NCBI RefSeq assembly: GCF_003730195.1
Contig: NZ_QWGG01000001.1
Location: forward strand, 930,001 to 994,000
Direction: 5' to 3'
DNA from: Halosimplex salinum
Lineage (GTDB): Archaea; Halobacteriota; Halobacteria; Halobacteriales; Haloarculaceae
Length of the DNA: 64,000 bases
Under the pieces are notes generated by a model, which was not told the DNA's origin, ran no database searches, and was given only the letters and a program-made list of their open reading frames with translations. Below are positions 43,280 to 51,617 of this stretch, piece after piece. The position numbers were made by a program, and so were the translations under genes. Position 1 is the first letter of the stretch. The number at the start of each line of letters is the position of its first letter.

Positions 43280-44175
43280 GGTCGCGCCCCCGACCCGCGC
43301 TCGACCGCCGACTCGGACTCGGCGACCTCGAGGAACACCTCTTCGAGGCTGGACTCCTCGGTCCTGATGTCGACGACCTGTCCGCCCGCCTCCTGCGCCG
43401 CCGAGCGCGTCTCGTCGACCGCGTCCATGCTCTCGACGACCCGGCGGTAGTTGCCGTTCTCACGGGAACTCCCCGGGACGTCGACCGTCGTGTACACGTG
43501 GTACTCCGTCCGGCCGTGCTCGGCCTGGAGTTCGTCGAGGTCGCCCTTCGCGACGATCTTCCCCTCGTTCATGATGGCGACGCGGTCGCAGATGCTCTCG
43601 ACGTGGTACAGGTTGTGGGCGCTGAAGACGATGGTTTTGCCCTGCTCGCCGAGTTCGCGCGTGAAGTCGATGATGTAGTTCGTCGTCAGCGGGTCGAGAC
43701 CGCTCCCCGGTTCGTCGTAGATCAGCACGTCCGGGTCGTTTATGAGGGAGCGGGCGATGGCGACCTTCCGTTTCATCCCCTTGGACATGTCGCCCAGCGG
43801 CCGCTCGCGGTGGTCGAGGTCGAGTCGCTCCAGCGTGTCGTGGATCCGCCGGTCGGCGACGCCGTCGGGCACGTCGTACAGGTCGGCGAAGAAGTGCAGG
43901 TAGGAGAGGGGCGTCATCTCCTCGTAGAGCGGCGACTCCTCCGGGAGGAACCCCAGCCGCTGGCGCATCTCCGTCTCGCCGGCGTCGTAGCCGGCGACCG
44001 AAACGTCCCCGTCGGTGGGCTCGACGAGACCCGCGAGCATCTTCAGCGTCGTCGTCTTGCCGGCCCCGTTCGGGCCGATGATGCCGAACACCTCGCCCTC
44101 CTCGACGGTGAACGTGCTCCCTTCCACCGCGACGAAGCCGCCGTACTCCTTTCGCAGGTCGCGGGCCGTGATCAT
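43276..44175 (-). CDS. ABC transporter ATP-binding protein (NatA-like)
   Basis: This 299-residue ATPase subunit has Walker A GPNGAGKT (34-41), an MSKGMKRKVAIA signature region, Walker B VLIYDEP and an FSAHNLYHVE switch. The extra C-terminal ~75 residues (EYHVYTTVDVPGSS...) are typical of NatA/CcmA-type exporter ATPases. It is the first gene of a three-gene operon with two ABC-2 permeases. ATG/TGA overlaps throughout indicate coordinated expression. Confidence 0.92.
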   Translation of the reverse strand: MITARDLRKEYGGFVAVEGSTFTVEEGEVFGIIGPNGAGKTTTLKMLAGLVEPTDGDVSVAGYDAGETEMRQRLGFLPEESPLYEEMTPLSYLHFFADLYDVPDGVADRRIHDTLERLDLDHRERPLGDMSKGMKRKVAIARSLINDPDVLIYDEPGSGLDPLTTNYIIDFTRELGEQGKTIVFSAHNLYHVESICDRVAIMNEGKIVAKGDLDELQAEHGRTEYHVYTTVDVPGSSRENGNYRRVVESMDAVDETRSAAQEAGGQVVDIRTEESSLEEVFLEVAESESAVERGSGARP

Positions 44176-44479
44176 TCGGCCGATGCTTGCGGGGCGGGGG
44201 TTGTATAGGTTCGTCCCCCGTTATCGGATCTGGGGACGGAACGGAGCGAGACGGGACTCGAGAGCGCATCGCACTCCCGGTGGGGAGTATGACGAGCGCT
44301 CTCTGCGTTCACGCGAACGCTCAGTACGGGAGAGACGGACCGACGGCCGACGTTGTGTCTGTCGTCGAGAACTCCGTGTGAGGTGCAGCGAGCCGAGTTC
44401 AGAGCTAGCTAGAGTGATTCGAGTGGTCGTGCACGACCCGCCGGAGAAAGCTTATTAGTGTCGATAGGTTTGAACAAAT
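44176..44479. other. Intergenic region upstream of a small membrane protein
   Basis: Only very short frames are present, with no recognised gene. The 3' end contains the promoter of the 44480 gene. Confidence 0.4.
44451..44460 (+). promoter_or_regulatory. TATA-like box for the small membrane protein
   Basis: CTTATTAGTG begins 29 bp before the ATG at 44480, leaderless spacing. Confidence 0.45.
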
Positions 44480-44782
44480 ATGGACGGCGACGGCGGAGAC
44501 GTGGGAGGTAGCGATATGGGGAGTATGAGTAACGTCGGAATAGACGGGTCGAACGGGGACGGTATGGGGGGCACGGACGAGGACTCCGGGAGTTCGGTCC
44601 TCCAGTCGATGGGATACGTGGATAGCGGCGCGGACATCGGCAGGGAGGACGGAGATGCCTCGCGCTCGGTGTCTTCGATCCTCCAGACGGTCGTAATCCT
44701 GGCAGTGGTCGGATTCTTCGGGATTTCGGTCCTGTACCTCCTTCTGTCGGTCGTGTTATCTCTGTTCGGTGTGCAGATCTAG
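44480..44782 (+). CDS. Small C-terminally anchored membrane protein
   Basis: This is a 100-residue protein. The first ~67 residues are Gly, Asp, Ser and Met-rich and likely disordered (MDGDGGDVGGSDMGSMSNVG). The last ~30 form one strong hydrophobic helix (VVILAVVGFFGISVLYLLLS) close to the C-terminus. No signal cleavage site is visible, so it would be a tail-anchored protein facing the cytoplasm. Family and function are unknown. Confidence 0.6.
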   Translation: MDGDGGDVGGSDMGSMSNVGIDGSNGDGMGGTDEDSGSSVLQSMGYVDSGADIGREDGDASRSVSSILQTVVILAVVGFFGISVLYLLLSVVLSLFGVQI

Positions 44783-45009
44783 CGAGCAGGTCCACTCTGT
44801 GAACTGTCTGCTGCAGAGGCCCTCGACGGGTCCTCTCAGTTCTCCAACTGCTCCCCGAAGACTCCGCTCCCGAGAGCATTCTGTCGTGGACCTGTGCCAC
44901 GTGTTCGGCGAAATTCAAACGATAAAGGTCGTATCAGGCGAGCTTGGTCGCTGTAGGTTCGCACGAGAACTGGACGCGGTCGAAACTGAGACCCGGACCG
45001 GGGAGACGC

Positions 45010-45438
45010 TCACCCCTCGGGCCGGGGCATCGCCTCGAGTTCGCGGATCTCCGTGGTCTTCTCGACGCGCTCGTACTGTCGTCGCCACGCGTCGGCCGGG
45101 AACAGCCCGTTCCGGTCGAACAGGTCGCGCGCCTCGTCGGTCAACCGGTAGAACTTGTAGGGGTAGCCTCGCGTGCGCTCGCCGGCCGGAACCGTCAGCA
45201 CCTCGACGACGCCGGCCTCCGCGAGCACCTTCAGGTGGTTGCGGATCGTGTCGGCCTCCAGACTCGGGTTGGTGTAGTCGAGTTCGTCGACGCTCGGCGC
45301 GCCTTTCGGGTGACCGACGAGGTCCGCGACGATGTTCGCCCGCGTCGAGTCGGTGACGCGCTGGAGCGCGAGCCAGGCGTCGAACCCGTTCGTCGCGCCA
45401 TCGGCCTCGCTCCCGCTCTCGGCCGTTTCGGGTCGCAT
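45010..45438 (-). CDS. ArsR-like winged-helix transcriptional regulator
   Basis: This 142-residue protein has a winged helix-turn-helix (about 40-110: DSTRANIVADLVGHPKGAPSVDEL, ADTIRNHLKVLAEAGVVEVLTVPAG) and a wing region with YPYKFYRLTDEARDLFDR. The fold matches haloarchaeal ArsR/PadR-like regulators. It is divergent from the 45586 gene with a TATA-like box on its own side, so it may regulate that neighbour. No metal-binding Cys cluster is present. Confidence 0.78.
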   Translation of the reverse strand: MRPETAESGSEADGATNGFDAWLALQRVTDSTRANIVADLVGHPKGAPSVDELDYTNPSLEADTIRNHLKVLAEAGVVEVLTVPAGERTRGYPYKFYRLTDEARDLFDRNGLFPADAWRRQYERVEKTTEIRELEAMPRPEG

Positions 45439-45460
45439 ACCCGTCCGTACGTGCCCCTCC

Positions 45461-45470
45461 CCAATAAACA
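45461..45470 (-). promoter_or_regulatory. TATA-like box for the winged-helix regulator
   Basis: CCAATAAACA reads TGTTTATTGG on the minus strand, 23-32 bp before the ATG at 45438. Confidence 0.45.
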
Positions 45471-45585
45471 CTTGGACTCTGAGTGCGAGTGGTCTTCGAA
45501 CGCTTCTCGAACGATCGCGCAACGATTACCGAAACGATCTCGGAACAGTCAGAAGACACTTCACGGGGCCGCGAGTCGGACCGGC

Positions 45586-46287
45586 ATGGACGACAGCGAC
45601 GGGGGACCGTCCGACGACGGCGGACCGTCGGACGACGGCGGAACAGGGGGACCGGAGACGAACGAGACCGGGGACGCAGCCCAGACGGACGAGTCGACAG
45701 CGGGGGAACCGGCGTACGTCGAGGGCGTCGACGAATCGGCGCTCGTCGACGCGAGCCCGGAGTCGCTCACGCTGACGCCGGCCCAGCACGAGCGCCTCAA
45801 GGACGCCCTCCACGGGGACCGACTCGACGACATCGAGTACAGCGACCGGCGATACCTGGTCGTCGGACGCGGCGGTGACGAGGGGCCGGGCCAGCGACGG
45901 CGACTCGTCCGCGACCTGCTCGACGAGCGCCGCGAGGCGACGGCGTTCATGCTGGAGGAGTTCGGTCTCACGGGCGACGAACTCGACCTGTGGGCGCCCG
46001 CCTTCGAGATCCTCTGCGGACAGGCCACCCACGTCGTCGGCGTCCTCGAGGACTACGACGGCGGTCACGTCTGGGAACTGGGGTACCTGTACCACCAGCA
46101 GAGCACCGTCCGCGACGTGCTCTGGCTCCTCAAGCGAGTGTACGGCGACGAGACCGTGCGTCGCGAGCGCTACGACAACGGGATGGCGGCCTCGCACCTC
46201 GCGGCGCTCGAACGGGCCGCCGGCGAGCGCGTGGTCGAGTGGGAAGACGAGGCCGACCTCCGCCGAGCGGTCGACGAGGTCCCCTGA
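45586..46287 (+). CDS. Hypothetical protein with nucleotide-processing-like C-terminal domain
   Basis: In this 233-residue protein the first ~45 residues repeat Asp/Gly/Pro/Ser (GGPSDDGGPSDDGG) and are likely disordered. The C-terminal ~140 residues contain YLVVGRGGDEG, a THVVGVLEDYDGGHVWELGYLY block and RYDNGMAASHL. The block recalls TIR-like/nucleoside 2-deoxyribosyltransferase-type folds, in which a V-x-DGxxxxxE-x-G motif carries the catalytic Glu. This similarity is weak and function is unproven. It is followed 31 bp later by an SRPBCC gene and may share its transcript. Confidence 0.6.
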   Translation: MDDSDGGPSDDGGPSDDGGTGGPETNETGDAAQTDESTAGEPAYVEGVDESALVDASPESLTLTPAQHERLKDALHGDRLDDIEYSDRRYLVVGRGGDEGPGQRRRLVRDLLDERREATAFMLEEFGLTGDELDLWAPAFEILCGQATHVVGVLEDYDGGHVWELGYLYHQQSTVRDVLWLLKRVYGDETVRRERYDNGMAASHLAALERAAGERVVEWEDEADLRRAVDEVP

Positions 46288-46318
46288 CACCCAAGACCGA
46301 GCGGGTCGAAGTGCCGGT

Positions 46319-46747
46319 ATGGTCACCCTGCCACACGTCGAGCGGACGCCCGACGGTCGGCGGCTCGTGGTCGACCGCGTCGTCGACGCCGACGCGGACG
46401 CGGTCTGGTCGGTCCTGACCGACACCGAGCGCTGGCCCGAGTGGGGACCCAGCGTCAGCGCGGTCCGCTGTGACGACCGGTTCGTCGAAGCCGGGTCGAC
46501 CGGCGAGGTGCAGGTCGCGGGCGGGCCGTGGATCCCCTTCGAGGTCGACACCTGCACCGACTACCGCTGGACCTGGCGAGTCGCGAGCGTCCCCGCGACC
46601 GGTCACGCCGTCACGCCACTGGCCGACGACAGCGCGCGGGCCGCCTTCGAGATCCCGCTGCTCGCGAGCGGGTACGCGGTCGTCTGTCACCGGGCCCTCG
46701 ACCGGATCGCTGCGCTCGCCGAGAGCGACGAGCTCTCGGCACGCTGA
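46319..46747 (+). CDS. SRPBCC family protein
   Basis: This 142-residue protein opens with the SRPBCC/START pattern DRVVDADADAVWSVLTDTERWPEWGPSVS, followed by a long beta-sheet region and a C-terminal helix (VCHRALDRIAALAE). The fold forms a hydrophobic cavity that binds lipids or aromatic ligands, or acts in cyclisation and hydrolase activation. The ligand is unknown. It lies 31 bp downstream of the 45586 gene. Confidence 0.82.
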   Translation: MVTLPHVERTPDGRRLVVDRVVDADADAVWSVLTDTERWPEWGPSVSAVRCDDRFVEAGSTGEVQVAGGPWIPFEVDTCTDYRWTWRVASVPATGHAVTPLADDSARAAFEIPLLASGYAVVCHRALDRIAALAESDELSAR

Positions 46748-46816
46748 GGAGTCGAAATCGCCTCGCGGGAAAATCGGACCGTTCGGGTCGCGCTCGGTTC
46801 GGGTTCGCGCCGCGGA

Positions 46817-47056
46817 CTAAACGGACGTCTCGATACGTGCGTTACTGACCTTGTGGATGTCCTCACCCATCCCCTCGCCGTCGCAGTCGTCGTTCGGGCA
46901 TCGATAGTGCCAGCCGTCTTCGGTGGCCGTTCCCTCCGCGAATCGCTCGCCGCACTCGTCGCAGAACAGTTCGCCCTGCGAGCACGTGTCCCGATGGAGC
47001 TCCAGTTCGAGCTCAGTTCCGAACGTACGTTTACAGTTCCGGCAGACGTGGGTCAT
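46817..47056 (-). CDS. Small zinc-finger protein
   Basis: This 79-residue protein has two likely zinc sites: a C2HC-like finger (C5RNC8, H21, C25 in LHRDTCSQ) and a CDEC...CPNDDC ribbon (C32, C35, C53, C58). Small zinc-finger proteins are abundant in haloarchaea and several influence gene expression, but this one is not a recognised member. It lies in its own transcription unit between the SRPBCC gene and the SBDS gene. Confidence 0.72.
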   Translation of the reverse strand: MTHVCRNCKRTFGTELELELHRDTCSQGELFCDECGERFAEGTATEDGWHYRCPNDDCDGEGMGEDIHKVSNARIETSV

Positions 47057-47242
47057 AATCGACGGTTCGTGATCGGCCCATATATCAACACCGGAACGTT
47101 CACGTCCGGGAATCTCGGTTCCGGAAGATCTGCCGATCGCCGGACAGCGCCGGGTAATCCCTGCTGATCAGGTGGCGAAACGGGGCCAGTCACTCGGTAG
47201 CAAGTGGCCCGACGCAGTCTCGTCGAGTTCGAGCGAAGCGTT

Positions 47243-47968
47243 CTAGCGGGTGTCGAGGTCGTCCTCGTCTTTGAGGATCCGGGTCTCGGCCTCGCCGCTG
47301 GAGACCTCGTTGACGAGGTCGTAGAAGTCGTTCTGCATCCCGGCCGGGAACTCGACGACGCCGACCCAGGATCCGTCGGGCTGCCACTCCTCGCGTTCGA
47401 GGTCGCCGAACTCGCGCACCTGCGCCTGTCCGCTCCCGGCGTAGTCGGCGGGGAGCTGCGCCGCGACTTTCACCGTGTCGAAGCGGATCGGGATCACGGG
47501 GCGGAGCGCGTCGAGCGCGTCGTCGATCTGGTTCTCGACCGGCTCCATCGGGTCGACCTTGAAGTCGGCCTGTTCGAGCGCGCTCTCGATACGGTCGGGC
47601 GGGTGGGGCGCGTCGTCCATCTGCGGGTTGACCGCGTTGCGCGTGATCCGGTTGACCAGTTCCTTGTGCTTGCGGTCCAGCATCTCCTGGCGCTGTTCGG
47701 CGGTGATCTGGATCTCCCCGCGGTCGACCACTTCGGGGATGATCGTCATCGGGTCCGTCGTGCCGAACACCTCTTCGAGGGCGTTCTCGGGCGGCCGGTC
47801 GCCTCTCGAGGCGTTCTCGAAGACGTCTTCGGCGGCGATCACGTCCTCCAGTTCGCCCTCGAACTCGCCGCGTTTCATCGCGAGCGCGGCGTCAGGGTCC
47901 ACGAGGACTTCGAAGCGCTCACCGTGGGACTCGAGGCGCGCCGTCACTGCCTCGTCGAGCGATATCAT
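47243..47968 (-). CDS. Ribosome assembly factor SBDS
   Basis: This 241-residue protein matches archaeal SBDS. The N-terminal FYSH domain has FEVLVDPDAALAMKRGE, a central helical domain includes AEQRQEMLDRKHKELVNRI, and the C-terminal RNA-binding-like domain contains PIRFDTVKVAAQLPADYAGS. SBDS releases the anti-association factor eIF6 from the 60S-equivalent subunit. A TATA-like box at 47991-48000 suggests it has its own promoter. It still sits at the end of the PsmA/RNase P/exosome-related neighbourhood, as in many archaea. Confidence 0.93.
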   Translation of the reverse strand: MISLDEAVTARLESHGERFEVLVDPDAALAMKRGEFEGELEDVIAAEDVFENASRGDRPPENALEEVFGTTDPMTIIPEVVDRGEIQITAEQRQEMLDRKHKELVNRITRNAVNPQMDDAPHPPDRIESALEQADFKVDPMEPVENQIDDALDALRPVIPIRFDTVKVAAQLPADYAGSGQAQVREFGDLEREEWQPDGSWVGVVEFPAGMQNDFYDLVNEVSSGEAETRILKDEDDLDTR

Positions 47969-47990
47969 ACGCGGAGGTTACACCGGGCGG

Positions 47991-48000
47991 ATAAAAAGGT
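47991..48000 (-). promoter_or_regulatory. TATA-like box for the SBDS gene
   Basis: ATAAAAAGGT reads ACCTTTTTAT on the minus strand, 23-32 bp before the ATG at 47968. Confidence 0.5.
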
Positions 48001-48044
48001 GTGTGGCGACGCCGTCCGACAGCGGCGGGCCACGGCCGGACCGA

Positions 48045-48821
48045 TTACTCGTCGGTCTCTTCGTCGGCTTCGTCGTCCTCGGCGTCCTCGGTCTCGAGCA
48101 GGTCGAGCTCGTCGAGGTGGGACTCCTTCTCGGCGTCGCTCAGCTCGGAGAACTGCTCGTCGTCGACGCTGATGGTGGCGATGCCGATGCCCTCGGGGGC
48201 GAGCTGGCCGTCGTTGACGGACGCCAGGGCTTCGAGCGCGAGGCCGACGCCGCCGTCTAAGTCCATCTCCTCGGAGTAGTTCTCTTCGAGGTACTCGCGG
48301 ATGTCGCCGCGGTCCGCGCCGACCGCGAGGGCCTTCCACTCGTAGGGGGTGCCCGACGGGTCGGTCTCGTAGAGGCGGGGCTCGCCGTTGGCGATGCCGC
48401 CGATGATGAGCGCGACGCCGAACGGGCGGGCGCCGCCGACCTGCGTGTACTGCTGGATGTGGTCGGTGACGGCCTTCGTGAGCGTCTCGACGCCGATGGG
48501 CTCACCGTATCGCAGCTGGTTGACCTGCGCCTGGCGGCGGGCGAAGTCGATGAGCTGGCGCGCGTCGGCGACGTGCCCGGCACTGGCGATGCCGATGTGG
48601 TCGTCGGCCTTGTGGATCTTCTCGACGCTGGAACGCTCCATCAGCGGCGAGCGGATGCGCTTGTCCACCGCGAGAACGACACCGTCGCTCGTTCGTACGC
48701 CGATGCTCGCTGTGCCGCGTTTGACGGCTTCGCGGGCGTACTCGACCTGGTAGAGCCGGCCGTCCGGCGAGAAGATCGTGATCCCACGGTCGTACGCCTG
48801 CTGTTGTGATTGTCCCTGCAT
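48045..48821 (-). CDS. psmA: Proteasome alpha subunit
   Basis: This 258-residue 20S proteasome alpha-type subunit begins with the alpha-ring signature YDRGITIFSPDGRLYQVEYA and has the KIHKADDHIGIASAGHVADA core. There is no N-terminal catalytic Thr, as expected for a gating subunit. The C-terminal ~35 residues are an acidic Glu/Asp tail common in haloarchaeal alphas. It starts 2 bp after the Pop5 gene ends and is coupled to it. The catalytic beta subunit is not in the window. Confidence 0.95.
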   Translation of the reverse strand: MQGQSQQQAYDRGITIFSPDGRLYQVEYAREAVKRGTASIGVRTSDGVVLAVDKRIRSPLMERSSVEKIHKADDHIGIASAGHVADARQLIDFARRQAQVNQLRYGEPIGVETLTKAVTDHIQQYTQVGGARPFGVALIIGGIANGEPRLYETDPSGTPYEWKALAVGADRGDIREYLEENYSEEMDLDGGVGLALEALASVNDGQLAPEGIGIATISVDDEQFSELSDAEKESHLDELDLLETEDAEDDEADEETDE

Positions 48822-48823
48822 AC

Positions 48824-49300
48824 TTATAGATCGAGTTCAGTCGCCCCGACGAACGCGTCGTCGGTCCGCACGTCGATCCGGCCGTCCCGCGCGACGGCCC
48901 GCCGCTCGGCGTTCTCGAAGACGACGTTTCTCTGGTCCGTTGGTTCCGGCGGACTCCGTATATACTTTTCTTCACAGGCACGGACGGTGCCGCTAACCCC
49001 CCGGACGCGGACGCCTACCTCGTCCCCGTCGACCGCGTCGAGACACGCCAGCACCGCCCGCGCCCGGTCCGTCTCGCCCCGCCGCGCTCGCACGATAGCG
49101 TGGCCCGCTCCGTCCTCGAAGGCGAACCGCAGGACCGACAGGTCGACCTCCGCGCTCCCGGTGTCGCCGACCAGATTCTGCGCCGCGAACCACAGGTCCC
49201 GCTGGAAGGTCCCGCGACCGAACGACGCGTCCGGCCACCCCTCCAGCTCGACCGCCAGATACCGCCACCGCGGCTGGAGGTGTTTCGGGAGGTGCTTCAC
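48824..49300 (-). CDS. RNase P protein component 2 (Pop5)
   Basis: This 158-residue Rpp14/Pop5 family protein has PRWRYLAVELEG at the N-terminus and VLRFAFEDGAGHAIVRARRG in the conserved core. VRVRGVSGTVRACEEKYI forms the C-terminal block. It binds Rpp30 in the archaeal RNase P holoenzyme that trims the 5' ends of tRNAs. It overlaps the preceding methyltransferase gene (ATG/TGA at 49297-49300) and is followed at once by psmA. Confidence 0.9.
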   Translation of the reverse strand: MKHLPKHLQPRWRYLAVELEGWPDASFGRGTFQRDLWFAAQNLVGDTGSAEVDLSVLRFAFEDGAGHAIVRARRGETDRARAVLACLDAVDGDEVGVRVRGVSGTVRACEEKYIRSPPEPTDQRNVVFENAERRAVARDGRIDVRTDDAFVGATELDL

Positions 49301-50001
49301 GACTCTGTCTCCGTCTCCGACTCTGTCTCCGGCTCCGACTCTGCCGCTGCCCCTGCCTCAGCCTCCGCTCCCACGGGCGCCCGCTCCCCGTCACCGACCC
49401 GCTCGGCGACGAGGACGCCGACCTGCTCGTGGACCGGCTCGACCGCCGTCAGCGCGTACCCGGCGTCGGTGAACGCGTCCGCGAGGACGCCCACCGTCGC
49501 CGGGTCGTCCACCTCGGGACCGTAGAACGGTTCGCTGGGGTCGGGCTCCCCGAAGAACATCACGTCGCCGAGGACGATCCGGCGCGGTTCGAGGCCGGCG
49601 ATCACGTCGATCGCCTCCCGTTTCTCCGCGTCCGAGAGATGATGCATCGCGAAGTTCGTCGTCACCACGTCCACGTCGGCGTCGTCGGGGACGTTTGGGT
49701 CGCGAAAGCGCCCCTCCCCGAACTCGACGGTTTCGAGCCCCCGTTCGGCCGCCTTCTCCCGCGCCTCCGCGAGCATCCCCTCGCTGATGTCGCGGCCGAT
49801 CACGCGTCCGGCCGTCTCGGCGAGCGGGAGTGCGATGGCGCCGGTTCCGGTCCCCAGGTCGAGAACCGTGTCGTCCCGGTCCGGTGCGGCGTGGTCGACG
49901 ACCAGCGACGCGCAGGCGCGGTACTCGTCGCTCTTCGTGTCGTCGTACTCGGCCGCCTTCTCGTCGAAGCGCGCGGCGTGCTCGTCGAGAGACCGTTTCA
50001 T
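49297..50001 (-). CDS. Class I SAM-dependent methyltransferase
   Basis: This 234-residue protein has motif I VLDLGTGTGAIALPLAE, an acidic motif II (VIGRDISEGML) and VVTTNFAMHHLSD as motif IV/post. The last ~25 residues are Ala/Glu/Ser/Thr repeats (ESEPETESETETES) that are probably disordered. The target is unknown. It sits between the two RNase P protein genes and overlaps Pop5 by 4 bp, so RNA-related methylation is a reasonable but unproven guess. Confidence 0.85.
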   Translation of the reverse strand: MKRSLDEHAARFDEKAAEYDDTKSDEYRACASLVVDHAAPDRDDTVLDLGTGTGAIALPLAETAGRVIGRDISEGMLAEAREKAAERGLETVEFGEGRFRDPNVPDDADVDVVTTNFAMHHLSDAEKREAIDVIAGLEPRRIVLGDVMFFGEPDPSEPFYGPEVDDPATVGVLADAFTDAGYALTAVEPVHEQVGVLVAERVGDGERAPVGAEAEAGAAAESEPETESETETES

Positions 50002-50058
50002 ACCGCACGGTCGGGCCCGGAGGACAATGAACGAACCGTTGTCCGACGGCCCGGGGCC

Positions 50059-50778
50059 CTACTCCTCGTCGTCGACGGACGCCCGGTAGACGCCGGGTTC
50101 GACGAACGAATCGCCCTGTATTCGACGATTGCGCTCGACGATGCGGCCCCACTCGGCGAGCCCCGTCTCGACCTGCTCGGCGGTGAAGCCGAGCGTCTCG
50201 CCGACGGCGACCAGGTCGCGAGGTGCGCGCAGGTGGAGGTGGCTCCGCGGGCCGGCGCTGACGACGTAGGGCGCGTCGGCGTCTTCGACCAGTTCGCGGA
50301 GTTTGCGGAGGCCGCGGATCGCCTGGACGCGCTGCCCGCCGTCCGCGCGGAGGACGCGCCGGAAGGAGAACTCGAACCTGACGCCGTTCTCGGCGGCGGC
50401 GTTCGCGATCACGTGGTTCACGTCCCCGTCGCCGGCCATCGGATGCGCGAGGACGTCCACGGCCGGTTGCTCGACGGCGAACCGGTTTATCGCGTCCGTG
50501 CCGCCGTGGACCGCGACGACGGTCCTCGAGTCGCGGTGGTTCCCGACGAACCCGCTCGCTCGCGACGGGTCGTCGGCCCGTACCTCGACGCCTTCGACGA
50601 CGTCGACGTCGTACCGGTCGGCGACCTCCTCGGCGTCGAACTCGGCGAGCGCGTCGCCGTGGTTACGGACGACGATTCCGTCGAAGCCGTACTCCGCGGC
50701 CGTCTTCGCGTGGCGAGCGACCGTGGCCGCACCGTCGGGGTGGGCGTGTACAGCTTCGAACACGGGATCACGCGCCAC
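50059..50778 (-). CDS. RNase P protein component 3 (Rpp30)
   Basis: This 239-residue TIM-barrel-like protein of the Rpp1/Rpp30 family has FEAVHAHPDG at the N-terminus, GFDGIVVRNHGD, VEVRADDP and GVRFEFSFRRVLRA in the core, and SAGPRSHLHLRAPRDL at the C-terminus. With Pop5 it forms a subcomplex that supports the RNA catalyst in tRNA 5' processing. It starts 2 bp after the RNA-binding protein gene ends. Confidence 0.9.
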   Translation of the reverse strand: MARDPVFEAVHAHPDGAATVARHAKTAAEYGFDGIVVRNHGDALAEFDAEEVADRYDVDVVEGVEVRADDPSRASGFVGNHRDSRTVVAVHGGTDAINRFAVEQPAVDVLAHPMAGDGDVNHVIANAAAENGVRFEFSFRRVLRADGGQRVQAIRGLRKLRELVEDADAPYVVSAGPRSHLHLRAPRDLVAVGETLGFTAEQVETGLAEWGRIVERNRRIQGDSFVEPGVYRASVDDEE

Positions 50779-50780
50779 CG

Positions 50781-51206
50781 TCAGAGCGCCTCGAAGACCT
50801 CGCGGGCGTTCTCGACGGCCTCGGGCTTCTTGGCCGGGTACGCCTCGACCTTCGTGCGGAAGGTGATGCCGTCGCCGCGCTTCGCCTCGCCGGAGAAGGC
50901 GGCCTGCTTGTCGAGGGTCAGGTAGAAGGCGCAGTTGTCGTCCACCCGCTCGTCGAGTTCGGATATCACGGCGTCGACGTCGTCGAGTTCGCCGAGTCGG
51001 TCGAGGACGTGGCGGATCTCGTCGGCCCGCTCGACGCGCGCCGAGAGGACGACGATGCGGTCGCCGTGGTGACCCTCGGAGACGTTCCGTTCGATCTCGG
51101 TGTCCTCGGGGAGGTACGTGCGGAGGGCCTGTTCCACGCGCTCCTCGTCCTCGGTGGCGTAGCAGAACGCGCGCAGGTCGACGTAGTGCAGCGGGACGGA
51201 CGCCAT
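50781..51206 (-). CDS. COG1325-type RNA-binding protein (predicted exosome-associated)
   Basis: This 141-residue protein fits the archaeal COG1325/DUF54 group, predicted exosome-associated RNA-binding proteins. Seen elements are VPLHYVDLRAFCYATEDEERV, GHHGDRIVVLSARVE, CAFYLTLDKQAAFSGE and GDGITFRTKVEAYP. Its place directly upstream of Rpp30, with the methyltransferase, Pop5, PsmA and SBDS following, is the conserved archaeal exosome/RNase P neighbourhood described from comparative genomics. The start ATG at 51206 removes an Arg-rich upstream frame. Confidence 0.85.
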   Translation of the reverse strand: MASVPLHYVDLRAFCYATEDEERVEQALRTYLPEDTEIERNVSEGHHGDRIVVLSARVERADEIRHVLDRLGELDDVDAVISELDERVDDNCAFYLTLDKQAAFSGEAKRGDGITFRTKVEAYPAKKPEAVENAREVFEAL

Positions 51207-51216
51207 CGAGTCGCTC

Positions 51217-51399
51217 CTACTCCTCGGCCGCTTCGAGGTTGTCCTCGGAGACGCCCGCTTCCTGGCCGTCCTCGAAGGAGACGGTGTAGTTCTCGTCGCC
51301 GAACATCGTCTCGACGACCTGCTCGATCGTCCCGACCTCGCCGTCGTACTCGCTGTGCTCGTCGCGCAGGATGACGCTATCGTCCTCTTCGAATGCCAT
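51217..51399 (-). CDS. DUF1918 family small protein
   Basis: This 60-residue acidic beta-rich protein reads MAFEEDDSVILRDEHSEYDG followed by a single SH3-like repeat (GTIEQVVETMFGDENYTVSFEDGQE). This matches the small DUF1918/KOW-like haloarchaeal family. It is first in the RNA-processing gene group, 10 bp before the COG1325-like gene. Function is unknown, and nucleic acid or protein binding through the SH3-like barrel is possible. Confidence 0.78.
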   Translation of the reverse strand: MAFEEDDSVILRDEHSEYDGEVGTIEQVVETMFGDENYTVSFEDGQEAGVSEDNLEAAEE

Positions 51400-51617
51400 G
51401 CGCGGCGGTACTCGATGCCCGAACAAAAAGGGACTGATCCGTCCCACTCGCGGCCGTTCGCCCCGCCTCCCGGCCGTCCGGTCGGCGACGCCTCCGACCT
51501 CCGACGAGGTCGAAAGCTTATGCCGGATACTCCCGAACAGTGTGCCATGATCGTGCGACCGTCCGTCGCGAAGCGGTGGCGTACGCTGACAGTCCGACCC
51601 GGCCCGCCACGGTCCAG

